Source of the DNA: Niabella beijingensis | GTDB lineage: Bacteria; Bacteroidota; Bacteroidia; Chitinophagales; Chitinophagaceae | Length of the DNA: 64,000 bases | Reading direction: 5' to 3' | NCBI RefSeq assembly: GCF_020034665.1 | Contig: NZ_JAIQDI010000001.1 | Location: 186,001-250,000 of the forward strand | In this document: piece by piece, positions 52,989-62,221 of the stretch | How positions within the stretch are numbered: position 1 is the stretch's first letter | Layout: each line of letters begins with the position of its first letter | The notes under the pieces: generated by a model | The model's input: the letters and a program-made list of their open reading frames with translations, nothing else | Databases searched by the model: none | Told to the model about the DNA's origin: nothing | Program-made: the position numbers and the translations under genes

Positions 52989-55900
52989 ATGCTAAAGAAA
53001 TTTATACAACGACCCGTATTATCTACGGTTATTTCCATTATCCTGCTTTTGCTGGGTATTCTCTCGCTCTTTGCCCTCCCTGTTACCCTGTTCCCGGACA
53101 TTGCGCCGCCCAGTGTGCAGGTTACCGCCACCTATCCCGGTGCCAACGGTGAGGTAGTGGCGCGCTCCGTGGCCACCCCGCTGGAAGAAGCCATCAACGG
53201 TGTGGAGAACATGACCTACATGACCTCCAACTCCAGCAACGACGGTACCATGACCCTTACCGTGTTTTTCAAACAGGGTACCGACCCCGACATCGCTTCG
53301 GTAAACGTACAGAACCGCGTTTCCAAAGCCGTGAACCAGATCCCACAGGAAGTGGTGCAGTCGGGCATTTCCACCCAAAAGGTGCAGAACAGCTTTATCA
53401 TGTTCACCGGGCTTTACAGTGAAGACAGTGCCCAGTATGATGAGCTCTTTCTCGAAAATTATTTGAAGATCAACGTGATCCCGCAGATACAGCGGATCCC
53501 CGGTGTGGCCCAGGCCCAGGTATTTGGCGCCAAGGACTACTCCATGCGGATCTGGCTGAAACCCGACCGCCTGGCGGCGAACAACCTTTCGCCCCAGGAT
53601 GTATTAAGCGCCATCCGGGACCAGAGCCTGGAAGCCGCTCCCGGACGGCTGGGCCAGAACAGCGATGAGGTATTTGAATATGTATTAAAGTACAAGGGCA
53701 AGCTGAACAGGAACGAGGATTATGAGAACATTGTGATAAAAGCAAACGCCAATGGTTCCGTACTAAAACTGAAGGACCTGGCCCGTGTGGAATTTGGCGC
53801 CTTTACCTATAACGCCAACGCCCGGCTGAATGGCAAGCCTGTAGCGGGTTTCGCCATTCTGCAGACCGCAGGCTCCAACGCCAACGACATTCTTACAGAG
53901 GTGGACCGTCAGCTGAAAGAGCTGTACACCACCATGCCAAAGGGCATCAAACCCATTACCATGTACAACTCCAAGGAGTTCCTGGATGCCTCCATCCACC
54001 AGGTAAGGGAAACATTGATCATCGCGTTTATACTGGTGTTTATCGTGGTATTCATCTTCCTGCAGGACTTCCGGTCCACGCTGATACCGGCCATCGCCGT
54101 GCCGGTAGCCATTGTGGGTACCTTCTTCTTCCTGCAGCTCTTTGGGTTTACCATTAATCTGTTAACGCTCTTTGCGCTGGTACTGGCCATTGGTATTGTG
54201 GTGGATGATGCCATCGTGGTCGTAGAAGCCGTGCACGCAAAAATGGAGCATAAGGATATGCCGGTGCGTAAGGCCACCGTGCAGTCCATGAACGAGATCT
54301 CGGGTGCCATCATCTCCATCACGCTGGTAATGGCCGCGGTGTTTGTGCCCGTTGGCTTTATGCAGGGCCCGGCAGGGGTGTTCTACCGGCAGTTTGCCTT
54401 TACACTGGCCATCGCCATCCTCATCTCCGCGGTAAACGCGTTAACACTGAGTCCCGCTCTTTGTGCCTTGTTCCTCAAAAACCCGCATACACCGGGCGAA
54501 AAAGGACACCCGCACGAAAAGAAAGGTTTTATGGGCCGCTTCTTTACCGCGTTCAATGCCGGGTTCCGCACATTGACCAACCGGTACATCGGCAGTCTGA
54601 AGTTCCTCATCCGCCGGAAATGGGTAGCCATCGGCGCGCTGGTGCTCATTGCCGGGGTCAGCTTCTGGCTGATCAAAAGAACGCCTACCGGATTTATTCC
54701 TACGGAAGACCAGGGCTTCGTGCTCTACGCCGTAAACACCCCTCCGGGCAGCTCGCTGCACCGCACGCACAAAGCCACAGCGGCTATTGATAAGATCATC
54801 AAACAGGAAGAGTCTACCAATAACCTCTGGGTTATCGACGGGCTGAACTTTATCAGCAATGCCAGCGCCTCTCCTTATGCCGCAGGCTTTATCCGGCTGA
54901 AGGATGTGGACAAACGGGGCAAGCTGACGAACCCGGATGAAATTGCTGGAGCACTTACCGGTAAGGTAACCTCCGTAAAGGATGCCAATACCTTCTTCTT
55001 CAACTTCCCCACGGTGCAGGGCTTTGGTAACGTGAGCGGTTTTGAGTTTATGCTGCAGGACCGTACCAATGGTCCGCTGGAAAAGCTGGGCAACACCGCC
55101 GGTGCCTTCATCGGCGCGCTGATGCAGCGGAAGGAAATAGCGTATGCCTTTACCACCTTTGCTGCCGGTAACCCGCAGTATACCATCGAAACGGATTTTA
55201 TAAAAGCCAAACAATTGGGCGTATCCGTAAGCGAGCTGATGCAGACCATGCAGATCTACTTTGGTAGCAGCTTTGTGTCCGACTTCAACCGCTTTGGTAA
55301 ATACTACCGGGTAATGGCGCAGGCGGATATCCCCTACCGTAAAGACCCGGCTTCGCTGGATGGCATTTTTGTAAAGAACAACCTGGGCGAAATGGTACCG
55401 GTTAAAACACTGGTAAAACTGAAACGGGTATTTGGTCCGGAAACGGTGACCCGCAACAACCTCTTTAATGCCGTTACCATTAACGGGGTGCCCAAGCCCG
55501 GCTTTAGTACGGGTGATGCCATCCGCGCTATTGAAGAAACCGCGAAGACGGCCCTGCCGAGAGGCTACTCGTACGAGTGGACGGGCATTACCCGGGAGGA
55601 ACGGAGCGCGGGCAGTCAGCAGATCTACATCTTCCTGCTCAGCATCATCTTTGTATACTTCCTGCTGGCCGCGCAGTACGAAAGTTATGTGCTGCCCCTG
55701 GCGGTGATCCTTACCGTACCGGCGGGTATACTGGGGGTATTTCTATTCATCGGCTTTGCCGGACTGGAAAATAATATTTATGTACAGATCGGGCTGATCA
55801 TGCTCATCGGGCTGTTGGCCAAGAACGCCATCCTTATTGTGGAATACGCGGTACAGCGGCGAAGAAAAGGCATGAGCCTTGTAGCCTCGGCACTGGAAGC

Positions 55901-56156
55901 CTCCAGGCTGCGCCTGCGCCCGATATTGATGACTTCCTTTGCCTTCATCGTCGGTATGCTGCCGCTGGTGTTTGCAAAAGGCGCCTCCGCCATCGGTAAC
56001 CACTCCATCGGTTACAGTACCGTAGGGGGCATGCTTACCGGGGTGTTGCTGGGTGTGTTCATCATCCCGGTGCTGTACATCATCTTCCAGTATTTGCAGG
56101 AAAAAATTGTAGCAAACAGGGTGCATGATAATGAGGAGGACTGGGAGCTGGGATAG
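52989..56156 (+). CDS. RND multidrug efflux pump, HAE1 (AcrB/MexF-like)
   Basis: A 1,055-residue proton-driven inner-membrane pump with 12 membrane segments and two large periplasmic loops. TM4 carries the paired acidic residues in GIVVDDAIVVVE and TM10 the Lys in LLAKNAILIVEYA, both needed for proton relay. The FxxG-type start PVLSTVISIILLLLG and other HAE1 segments are intact. Works with the adaptor before it and the OprM-like factor after it. Confidence 0.97.
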   Translation: MLKKFIQRPVLSTVISIILLLLGILSLFALPVTLFPDIAPPSVQVTATYPGANGEVVARSVATPLEEAINGVENMTYMTSNSSNDGTMTLTVFFKQGTDPDIASVNVQNRVSKAVNQIPQEVVQSGISTQKVQNSFIMFTGLYSEDSAQYDELFLENYLKINVIPQIQRIPGVAQAQVFGAKDYSMRIWLKPDRLAANNLSPQDVLSAIRDQSLEAAPGRLGQNSDEVFEYVLKYKGKLNRNEDYENIVIKANANGSVLKLKDLARVEFGAFTYNANARLNGKPVAGFAILQTAGSNANDILTEVDRQLKELYTTMPKGIKPITMYNSKEFLDASIHQVRETLIIAFILVFIVVFIFLQDFRSTLIPAIAVPVAIVGTFFFLQLFGFTINLLTLFALVLAIGIVVDDAIVVVEAVHAKMEHKDMPVRKATVQSMNEISGAIISITLVMAAVFVPVGFMQGPAGVFYRQFAFTLAIAILISAVNALTLSPALCALFLKNPHTPGEKGHPHEKKGFMGRFFTAFNAGFRTLTNRYIGSLKFLIRRKWVAIGALVLIAGVSFWLIKRTPTGFIPTEDQGFVLYAVNTPPGSSLHRTHKATAAIDKIIKQEESTNNLWVIDGLNFISNASASPYAAGFIRLKDVDKRGKLTNPDEIAGALTGKVTSVKDANTFFFNFPTVQGFGNVSGFEFMLQDRTNGPLEKLGNTAGAFIGALMQRKEIAYAFTTFAAGNPQYTIETDFIKAKQLGVSVSELMQTMQIYFGSSFVSDFNRFGKYYRVMAQADIPYRKDPASLDGIFVKNNLGEMVPVKTLVKLKRVFGPETVTRNNLFNAVTINGVPKPGFSTGDAIRAIEETAKTALPRGYSYEWTGITREERSAGSQQIYIFLLSIIFVYFLLAAQYESYVLPLAVILTVPAGILGVFLFIGFAGLENNIYVQIGLIMLIGLLAKNAILIVEYAVQRRRKGMSLVASALEASRLRLRPILMTSFAFIVGMLPLVFAKGASAIGNHSIGYSTVGGMLTGVLLGVFIIPVLYIIFQYLQEKIVANRVHDNEEDWELG

Positions 56157-56168
56157 CAGCTCGCAGCT

Positions 56169-56214
56169 CGTCAGGCTCACTATGACAAAGAGCAATGTCA
56201 CCCTGAGCCTGACG
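56169..56214. repeat. Palindromic repeat (TGACG family)
   Basis: Imperfect inverted repeat of 19-nt arms (56169-56187, 56196-56214) in the core CGTCAGGCTCAC and its complement, directly after the pump stop codon. It belongs to the same broad repeat group as the arrays at 58,087 and 61,513. Confidence 0.75.
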
Positions 56215-56221
56215 AAGGGGC

Positions 56222-56567
56222 TCCCAATCCGAAGAGATGCTTCGGCTCCGTTACACTTCGCTCAGCATGACGTAAACGTGATTATCGTTCCGTCACCTGA
56301 GCGCAACAAAGTGAAGCCGAAGCCCGCCCGGATGAACTCCGTTCGGACGGGGGGCTCACAAATATCGGACGGTATGATCGCACAGAGATGCTTCGACTCC
56401 GCTCAGCATGACAGAAGCGCAATTAGCTTCATTACCAGGATCGCGTGACACAAACCATGTTCCGTCACCCTGAGCGTAACGAAGTGAAGCCGAAGGGTCT
56501 CACAAATATCGGACGGTATGATAACACAAAGATGTTTCGACTACGCTCCGCTTCGCTCAACATGACG
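56222..56567. repeat. Two to three large palindromic elements, reverse orientation
   Basis: A half element (56222-56273, rc of GTCATGCTGAGCG type) and two full elements (56290-56412 and 56464-56567). Each full element starts with the GTCACCCTGAGCG-like arm and ends with CAGCATGAC or CAACATGAC, i.e. inverted relative to the array at 59,960. They fill the gap between pump and outer-membrane factor genes. Confidence 0.78.
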
Positions 56568-56619
56568 GTAGAAAGTAAATAGCATCATAAAAAGTTCTTC
56601 AAAAGGATCAAAATCAACT

Positions 56620-58056
56620 ATGAATTATTTAAATATGAAAAGAAGACATTCCCTGCAATACCTGCTGCCGGTGATCGCACTACTGGTTACGGCGGCCTCC
56701 TGTAAAGTAGGACAAGCCTACAAACGCCCGGAAGTGGCGCTGCCGCAGGAGTTCCGCGCGGTGGCCACGGCGGATACCAGCAGCATTGCCGATGTGGAAT
56801 GGAGGCAGTTTTTTACAGACCCTGCTTTGCAAACCCTCATCAGCAAAGGCATCGGTTATAACTACGACCTGCAGATTGCGCTGAAGCGCGTAGCCGCTTC
56901 TGAGCAAACCCTAAAGCAGGCCAAACTGTTACAACTGCCGCAGCTCAGCTTTAGCGTTACCGGGCAAACCACTAACCCGTCCAATAACAGCTTAAACGGG
57001 TTAAGCATCGGCAGCTTTATAAAAAAGCAGCATGTGGAAGATTTTAATGCCGCCCTTACCCTTACCTGGGAGGCCGACATCTGGGGCAAGATCCGCCGCC
57101 AGCAGGAAGCGACCATGGCCGGTTACCTGCAAACCTACGAGGCTTCAAAAGCCGTGCAGACGCAGATCGTAGCCAGCATTGCACAGGGTTATTACAACCT
57201 GCTGATGCTGGATGAGCAGCTGAACATTGCCAAAAAGAACCTGGCATTAACAGACAGCACGCTCCGCTTTACCCAGCTGCAACGCAACGCGGGTGAGGTA
57301 ACCACCCTGGCGGTGCAGCAGGTGGAAGCGCAAAAGCAATCCACGGCCCTGCTTATTCCCCAGCTGGAACAGAACATTGCCATACAGGAAAATGCCTTAA
57401 GCATTTTAACCGGCAGCCTGCCCGGCCCGGTGGAGCGGGGCAAGGGACTTTTTAACTCCGATGTGCCGCAATGGCTAACACCCGGCATTCCTTCTGCCAT
57501 CCTTAGCCGCAGGCCGGATGTGCGCGCTAAAGAAATGGAGCTGATCACCGCCAATGCAAAGGCCGGCATTGCCCAGGCCAATATGTACCCCAGCCTGTCC
57601 ATCACTGCGCAGGGCGGGCTAAACTCGTATCTGTCCAACAACTGGTTCAATATACCGGCGTCGCTGTTTGGTACCTTATTGGGTAATGTTACCCAACCCG
57701 TGTTTCAGCAGCGCCGGTTAAAGACGGAGCTGGAAACGGCAAAGATCCAGCGGGAGCAATCGGTGCTGGAGTTCCGCCAGTCCGTACTTACTGCCATTGG
57801 CGAAGTATCGGACGCCCTGGTGGCCACGGAAAAATTAAAGGAGCAAAAGACCATTGCCAGCAACCAGGCAGATACCTTACAGCTGGCTATAAAAAATGCG
57901 CGGCTGCTGTTTAAAAGCGGTATGGCCAATTATATAGAGGTGCTCTCTGCACAGTCCAATGTATTGCAGTCGGAGCTTAACCTCGCCAACATTCACCGTT
58001 TGCAGCTGAGCGCTGCGGTAGACCTGTACCGCTCCCTGGGCGGCGGATGGAAATAA
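56620..58056 (+). CDS. RND efflux outer-membrane factor lipoprotein (OprM/NodT-like)
   Basis: A 478-residue TolC-like outer-membrane channel. The signal ends in a lipobox TAASC. Two similar halves with long amphipathic helices are visible (EQLNIAKKNLALTDSTLRF, and LETAKIQREQSVLEF in the second half) and the RRPDVRAKEMEL motif. ATG at 56635 (MKRRHS) is an alternative start. It is separated from the pump by about 460 bp of repeats yet belongs to the same system by content. Confidence 0.94.
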   Translation: MNYLNMKRRHSLQYLLPVIALLVTAASCKVGQAYKRPEVALPQEFRAVATADTSSIADVEWRQFFTDPALQTLISKGIGYNYDLQIALKRVAASEQTLKQAKLLQLPQLSFSVTGQTTNPSNNSLNGLSIGSFIKKQHVEDFNAALTLTWEADIWGKIRRQQEATMAGYLQTYEASKAVQTQIVASIAQGYYNLLMLDEQLNIAKKNLALTDSTLRFTQLQRNAGEVTTLAVQQVEAQKQSTALLIPQLEQNIAIQENALSILTGSLPGPVERGKGLFNSDVPQWLTPGIPSAILSRRPDVRAKEMELITANAKAGIAQANMYPSLSITAQGGLNSYLSNNWFNIPASLFGTLLGNVTQPVFQQRRLKTELETAKIQREQSVLEFRQSVLTAIGEVSDALVATEKLKEQKTIASNQADTLQLAIKNARLLFKSGMANYIEVLSAQSNVLQSELNLANIHRLQLSAAVDLYRSLGGGWK

Positions 58057-58086
58057 AGTGCGCGTTGTATTTTTTCCCAGCTGATG

Positions 58087-58545
58087 GTCATGGTGAACCT
58101 GACGAACCATGATTGTGTGGTCGCCCTTCGGCAAGCTCAGGGTGACACCAGGTTTTACTACTTTAGAAGCGCTGTCATTAATAGCCTGTTGGCAGGCAGC
58201 GCGACGAAATGTGAGTGTGACGAACAGTGAGCTTGTCGAACTGTGGGCGAAAAAGTTCATTGTCATGGTGAGCCTGACGAACCATGATTCTATTGGTCGC
58301 CCTTCGGCAAGCTCAGGGTGACAGCAGGTTTTACTACTTTAGAAGCGCTGTCATTAATAGCCGGTTGGCAGGGAGCGCGACGAACAGTGAGCTTGTCGAA
58401 CTGTGAACGAAAAAGTTCACTGTCATGGTGAGCCTGACGAACCATAATTGTGAGGGTCGCCCTTCGGCAAGCTCAGGGTGACAGCAGGTTCCTTCGTCAG
58501 GCTCGGGACGACATCGAAAAATTCAGGACGACATCGAAAAAAATA
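58087..58545. repeat. Tandem array of three ~160-175 bp repeats
   Basis: Three copies start at 58087, 58262 and 58422 with GTCATGGTGA (G or A)CCTGACGAACC and end with CCTTCGGCAAGCTCAGGGTGACA. The copies are 175 and 160 bp apart. Two copies contain AGTGAGCTTGTCGAACTGTG. A short tail (GGACGACATCGAAAA) occurs twice at 58505-58540. Non-coding gap between the outer-membrane factor and the Bcr gene. The palindromic ends resemble REP-type elements. Confidence 0.8.
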
Positions 58546-58573
58546 TTGTGCATTGAATAAAAACAACTCATTT

Positions 58574-59848
58574 ATGCAAACAACAGATATTACCAATAAG
58601 CGCACAAGGGTGGTGCTCATCGCCATCCTTGGCTTACTCACCGCTATTGGTCCGTTTTCCATAGATATGTACCTGCCCGGCTTTCCGGCTATGGCAACCG
58701 ACCTGCATACGTCCATCAACACCATCTCCTATTCCTTGTCCAGCTTTTTCATCGGGCTTTGTATCGGGCAGCTGATCAGTGGTCCGCTGCTGGACCGTTA
58801 TGGCAGAAAACGCCCGCTCATCATCGGGCTGGTCATTTATATTGCCGCCTCCATTGGTTGTGTACTGGTGCGCACACCGGAGGCGCTGATCGTGCTGCGG
58901 TTCATCCAGGCCCTGGGCTGCTGCGTATCCATGGTAGCGCCGCGGGCCATTACCCGCGACCTGTTCCCGCTTCAGGATAATGCCAAAGTATTGTCCCTGC
59001 TCATTTTGTTGTTAGGGGTATCCCCCATCCTGGCGCCTACCTTTGGCAGCTACGTGGTGGCCTATTATCAATGGCAGGATGTATTTATTATACTGGCGCT
59101 TATAGCCGCCGCCACGCTGGCCGCCGTTATCTTCCGGTTCCGGGAAAGCCGCGCGCCGGATGCATCCGTATCCTTAAAGCCGCGGCCCATACTCAACGCC
59201 TTTGGCGGGGTATTAAAAAATCCGCAGTTCTTTACCTATGCGTTTGCGGGTGGCGTTTCCTTTGCGGGGCTTTTTGCCTACCTCTCCGGCTCGCCTTTTT
59301 TGTTTATGGAATACTTTGGCGTATCCAAAACCGCCTACGGCGCCATCTTTGCCGTTATTGCGGCAGGGCTTATCGGCAGCAGCCAGCTAAACGCGGTCTT
59401 ATTAAAAAAATATTCGAGCGAACAGCTGGTTACCGCGTCCATCCTGTTGCAGACCATCATCGGGTTTGTACTGCTGGCGGGTATTATCACCGGCGTTTTA
59501 GGACTGTATGGCACTATTGCAGTTATCTTTCTCCTTTTCTGCACATTGGGCATCAGTTCTCCCAATACAGCGGCGCTCAGCATCCTGCCTTTTAGTAAGG
59601 AGGCAGGGAGTGCTTCGGCACTGCTGGGTGCCCTGCAAATGGGGCTGGGCGCGCTGGCTGCGGCCCTTACCGGTGTGTTTGCCAACAGAACACCGGCCCC
59701 GCTGGCCATCATTATTGCCGCCAGCGGATTGCTGGCACTCATCATCCTATTGGCCGGTCAGCGGCGGGTAAAGCAGCTGCCGCAAGCGGAAGCAGCTGCG
59801 GAAACGATTTCAGAACAGGCAGAGGAAGAGGCGTGTGTTATGGTATAG
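58574..59848 (+). CDS. Bcr/CflA-family multidrug efflux MFS transporter
   Basis: A 424-residue inner-membrane drug:H+ antiporter with 12 segments. The start IGPFSIDMYLPGFPAMATDL and the motif GPLLDRYGRKRPLIIGL are typical of Bcr/CflA carriers. The ORF opens upstream at 58478 within the repeat array, but the ATG at 58574 matches the family. It ends in a strong terminator. It may be independent of the RND genes or act with them. Confidence 0.94.
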   Translation: MQTTDITNKRTRVVLIAILGLLTAIGPFSIDMYLPGFPAMATDLHTSINTISYSLSSFFIGLCIGQLISGPLLDRYGRKRPLIIGLVIYIAASIGCVLVRTPEALIVLRFIQALGCCVSMVAPRAITRDLFPLQDNAKVLSLLILLLGVSPILAPTFGSYVVAYYQWQDVFIILALIAAATLAAVIFRFRESRAPDASVSLKPRPILNAFGGVLKNPQFFTYAFAGGVSFAGLFAYLSGSPFLFMEYFGVSKTAYGAIFAVIAAGLIGSSQLNAVLLKKYSSEQLVTASILLQTIIGFVLLAGIITGVLGLYGTIAVIFLLFCTLGISSPNTAALSILPFSKEAGSASALLGALQMGLGALAAALTGVFANRTPAPLAIIIAASGLLALIILLAGQRRVKQLPQAEAAAETISEQAEEEACVMV

Positions 59849-59890
59849 TAGTATGGATAAACTGAGGCAGCAAGTTGTCTGCATCTGTGC

Positions 59891-59925
59891 AACCAGCGGG
59901 CTTTGTTCCCGCTGGTTTGTTTTTT
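59891..59925 (+). terminator. Rho-independent terminator of the Bcr gene
   Basis: A perfect 10-bp stem (59891-59900 with 59908-59917 region), 7-nt loop, followed by T-rich sequence. It lies 43 bp after the stop codon. Confidence 0.85.
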
Positions 59926-59963
59926 GCAACACACTCGCATCATGCTGAACGGAACTTATTTAC

Positions 59964-60474
59964 GTCATGCTGAGCGGATCCCGCGACAGCGGGAGTAGCC
60001 GAAGCATCCTTATAATACAGAAGGTCCCGACTATCCAGAGACCCTTCCGCTCCGCTTCGCTACGGTCAGGGTGACGGAATAAAACCACACTCACGTCATG
60101 CTGAGCGCAGCCAGCGACAGCGGAAGCAGCCGAAGCATCCCTATACTACAGAAGGTCCCGACAATCCGGAGACCCTTCCGCTCCGCTTCGCTACGGTCAG
60201 GGTGACGGAATAAAACCACACTCACGTCATGCTAAACAGAACTTATTTACGTCATGCTGAGCGGATCCCGCGACAGCGGAGCAGCCGAAGCATCCCTATA
60301 ACACGGAAGGTCGCGACAATTGCGAGACCCTTCGGCTTCACTCTGTTACGCTCAGGGTGACGGACTACAAGCACGATCACGTCATGCTGAGCGCAGCCGA
60401 AGCATCTTTGCCCTATCGAAAAACTCAATATCGGCGAGGCCCTTCGGCGCCATTGCATTCCGCCCGGAGCGACG
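59964..60474. repeat. Array of four large palindromic elements (5' side of the GIY-YIG gene)
   Basis: Elements at 59964-60077, 60095-60207, 60251-60363 and 60381-60474. Each begins GTCATGCTGAGCG, continues with a nested hairpin (for example TCCCGCGACAGCGGGA), then AGCCGAAGCATC, and ends with GAGACCCTTC, GGTCAGGGTGACGG or CTCAGGGTGACGG. Left arms always carry ATG and right arms ACC/GGG at the mismatch, so all point the same way. Spacers are 17-43 bp. The region has no real gene. Confidence 0.85.
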
Positions 60475-60502
60475 AAACAAAATTATTTTAGTAATTTGTA
60501 TC

Positions 60503-60820
60503 ATGCAAAAAGGAGGTTTTGTATACATACTAACAAACAAAACAAGGACGGTCCTCTATATCGGCGTCACGTCCAATCTCCGGGCACGGTTATGGGAACA
60601 TGAACACCACGAAACACCCGGTAGCTTTACAGACAAATACAATGTAACATTCCTCATTTATTACGAGTGGTTCGACACAATCAACTCGGCTATAGAACGG
60701 GAAAAACAGTTGAAGGGATGGGTTAGGAAAAAGAAAGAACAATTGATCACACAAAAAAATCCGGATTGGAAGGTTTTTAATGAGGAAATTTCTAAGGAGA
60801 TATATAGTCTTTTATATTGA
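60503..60820 (+). CDS. GIY-YIG nuclease domain protein
   Basis: A 105-residue single-domain GIY-YIG endonuclease-like protein (UPF0213/YhbQ group). The VYI (7-9) and YIG (19-21) strands, Arg in the NLRARLWEH helix and the catalytic-type Glu in AIEREKQLKG are seen. The frame reads upstream through the repeats to 60320, but that part translates palindrome sequence; ATG at 60503 is the start. It stands alone with palindromic arrays on both sides. Function of the family is unsettled; possible roles are DNA repair or recombination. Confidence 0.9.
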   Translation: MQKGGFVYILTNKTRTVLYIGVTSNLRARLWEHEHHETPGSFTDKYNVTFLIYYEWFDTINSAIEREKQLKGWVRKKKEQLITQKNPDWKVFNEEISKEIYSLLY

Positions 60821-60833
60821 ATAATTATACTTC

Positions 60834-61452
60834 CGTCATGCTGAGCGGAGTGTAACGTAGCCGAAGCATCCCTGTTATACGGAAGGCTCCAACAATCCGG
60901 AGACCCTTCCGCTTCGCTACGGTCAGGGTGACGGACTACAAGCACGCTCGCGTCATGCTGAGCGGATCCAGCGAAGGCCGGGAGCAGCCGAAGCATTTCT
61001 GTAACGCAGAAGGCCGCGACATTTGTGAGACCCTTCGGCTTCATTACATTCCGCTCAGGGTGACGAAACAGGGTTCACGTCATGCTGAGCGGATCCCGGC
61101 GAAGGCCGGGAGTAGCCGAAGCATCTCTGCAATACCGAAGGCCTCAACAATCCGGAGACCCTTCCACTCCGCTTCGCTGTGGTCAGGGTGACGGACTACA
61201 AGCACGCTCGCGTCATGCTGAGCGGATCCCACGATAGCGGGAGTAGCCGAAGCATCTCTGTAACGCAGAAGGCCACGACAATTGCGAGACCCTTCGGCTT
61301 CATTGCATTCCGCTCAGGGTGACGAAACAGGGTTCACGTCATGCTGAGCGAATCCCGGCGAAGGCCGGGAGCAGCCGAAGCATCTCTGTAACGCAGAAGG
61401 CCACGACAATTGTGAGACCCTTCGGCTTCATTACATTCCGCTCAGGGTGACG
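60834..61452. repeat. Array of five large palindromic elements (3' side of the GIY-YIG gene)
   Basis: Elements at 60834-60933, 60952-61065, 61079-61193, 61212-61324 and 61338-61452, oriented as those at 59964-60474. Two arm types alternate: one ends GGTCAGGGTGACGG, the other CTCAGGGTGACG. Spacers alternate too: the second and fourth gaps share AAACAGGGTTCAC, the first and third share ACTACAAGCACGCTCGC, giving a ~260-bp higher-order period. Confidence 0.87.
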
Positions 61453-61512
61453 ACATTCGGTTCGGGTAAGGGCGACCAACTCAATCATGCCCGCCTGAAC
61501 GGAACGGGCAGG

Positions 61513-61589
61513 GTTCGTCAGGCTCACCATGACAATGAACTTTTTCATCCATAGTTCGACAAGCTCACTATGTCAGGCTCACCATGACA
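61513..61589. repeat. Reverse-orientation copy of the 58,087-type repeat
   Basis: GTTCGTCAGGCTCACCATGAC continues into AAGTTCATTG-type sequence; read on the minus strand it matches 58225-58283 in all but about five positions. It lies 3.3 kb from that copy, in the opposite direction. Confidence 0.75.
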
Positions 61590-61606
61590 GGAAAAAGCAT
61601 CCCCCC

Positions 61607-62221
61607 TCACCCCTCCTTTACCAGCGCGGGCTTCAGATGCCCGCCTATATGCAATACCTCCCGCACATCTATTAAATGCGCGGCTTCCATTAGCCGGGTT
61701 AACTGTAAATACAGCTTTAATAGGTCCAGCTCACAATCATTGGTGCAGCTGGATAGCGCATAACTCAATACTTCTTTTATATGGTGCCGCCACTGTGTTA
61801 CATCCCCGTGCTTAAAAAAACGGCTGAATACTTTATAGGGATTCTGATACTCCCCGGCGGACAGGTTTTTGGGCAGGTAGTCCCATTCTGCACAGTTTGT
61901 ACCGGGACGGGCATACAGCCGCTTGTCTGTAAACTGCCTCGGCTCAATTTTAAGGGCAGACGTTTTCTTTTGCCGGTACAGCTCCCACGCGGCAAGGATC
62001 ACTGAAGTAACTGCATTAAACAGGTCGAGCACCGATGCCGGTTCGTCTTTTTTATGCACTTTTTTGCGGTCTACGGAACACAGCACCTGCCGGATGGTCT
62101 TTTTTACAGAACCGATGTCTGCAAAAATGAAGCATTCTGCAAACACCTGGTAGGGGTCGGTGACTATGGTATAGGCCCAGCAATGGGTTTTAAACGGATC
62201 TTTTGGGGATTTGTTTTTCAT
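61607..62221 (-). CDS. Protein of unknown function (accessory)
   Basis: A 204-residue protein without signal peptide. Helical, with a Cys-containing C-terminal part (ALSSCTNDCELDLLKLYLQL). No family recognised; the N-terminal CWAYTIVTDPYQVFAECFIF and the KLYLQLTRLMEAA region are its most regular parts. It lies between the palindrome array and the 62,642-63,112 gene on the same strand, 420 bp apart from it, so it may be a partner of that gene. Palindromes sit within 20 bp of its stop. Confidence 0.65.
   Translation of the reverse strand: MKNKSPKDPFKTHCWAYTIVTDPYQVFAECFIFADIGSVKKTIRQVLCSVDRKKVHKKDEPASVLDLFNAVTSVILAAWELYRQKKTSALKIEPRQFTDKRLYARPGTNCAEWDYLPKNLSAGEYQNPYKVFSRFFKHGDVTQWRHHIKEVLSYALSSCTNDCELDLLKLYLQLTRLMEAAHLIDVREVLHIGGHLKPALVKEG

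Noticed and set aside
54441..55214. 257-codon open frame opposite to the RND pump
   Set aside because: Lies entirely within the pump gene; low-complexity translation; no start signals.
60320..60502. N-terminal extension of the GIY-YIG frame
   Set aside because: It translates palindromic repeat sequence and is not part of the conserved domain; ATG at 60503 fits.
58087..61589. CRISPR array
   Set aside because: Units are 100-175 bp, palindromic and irregular, the gaps between them are repeated and not unique, and no cas gene is present.
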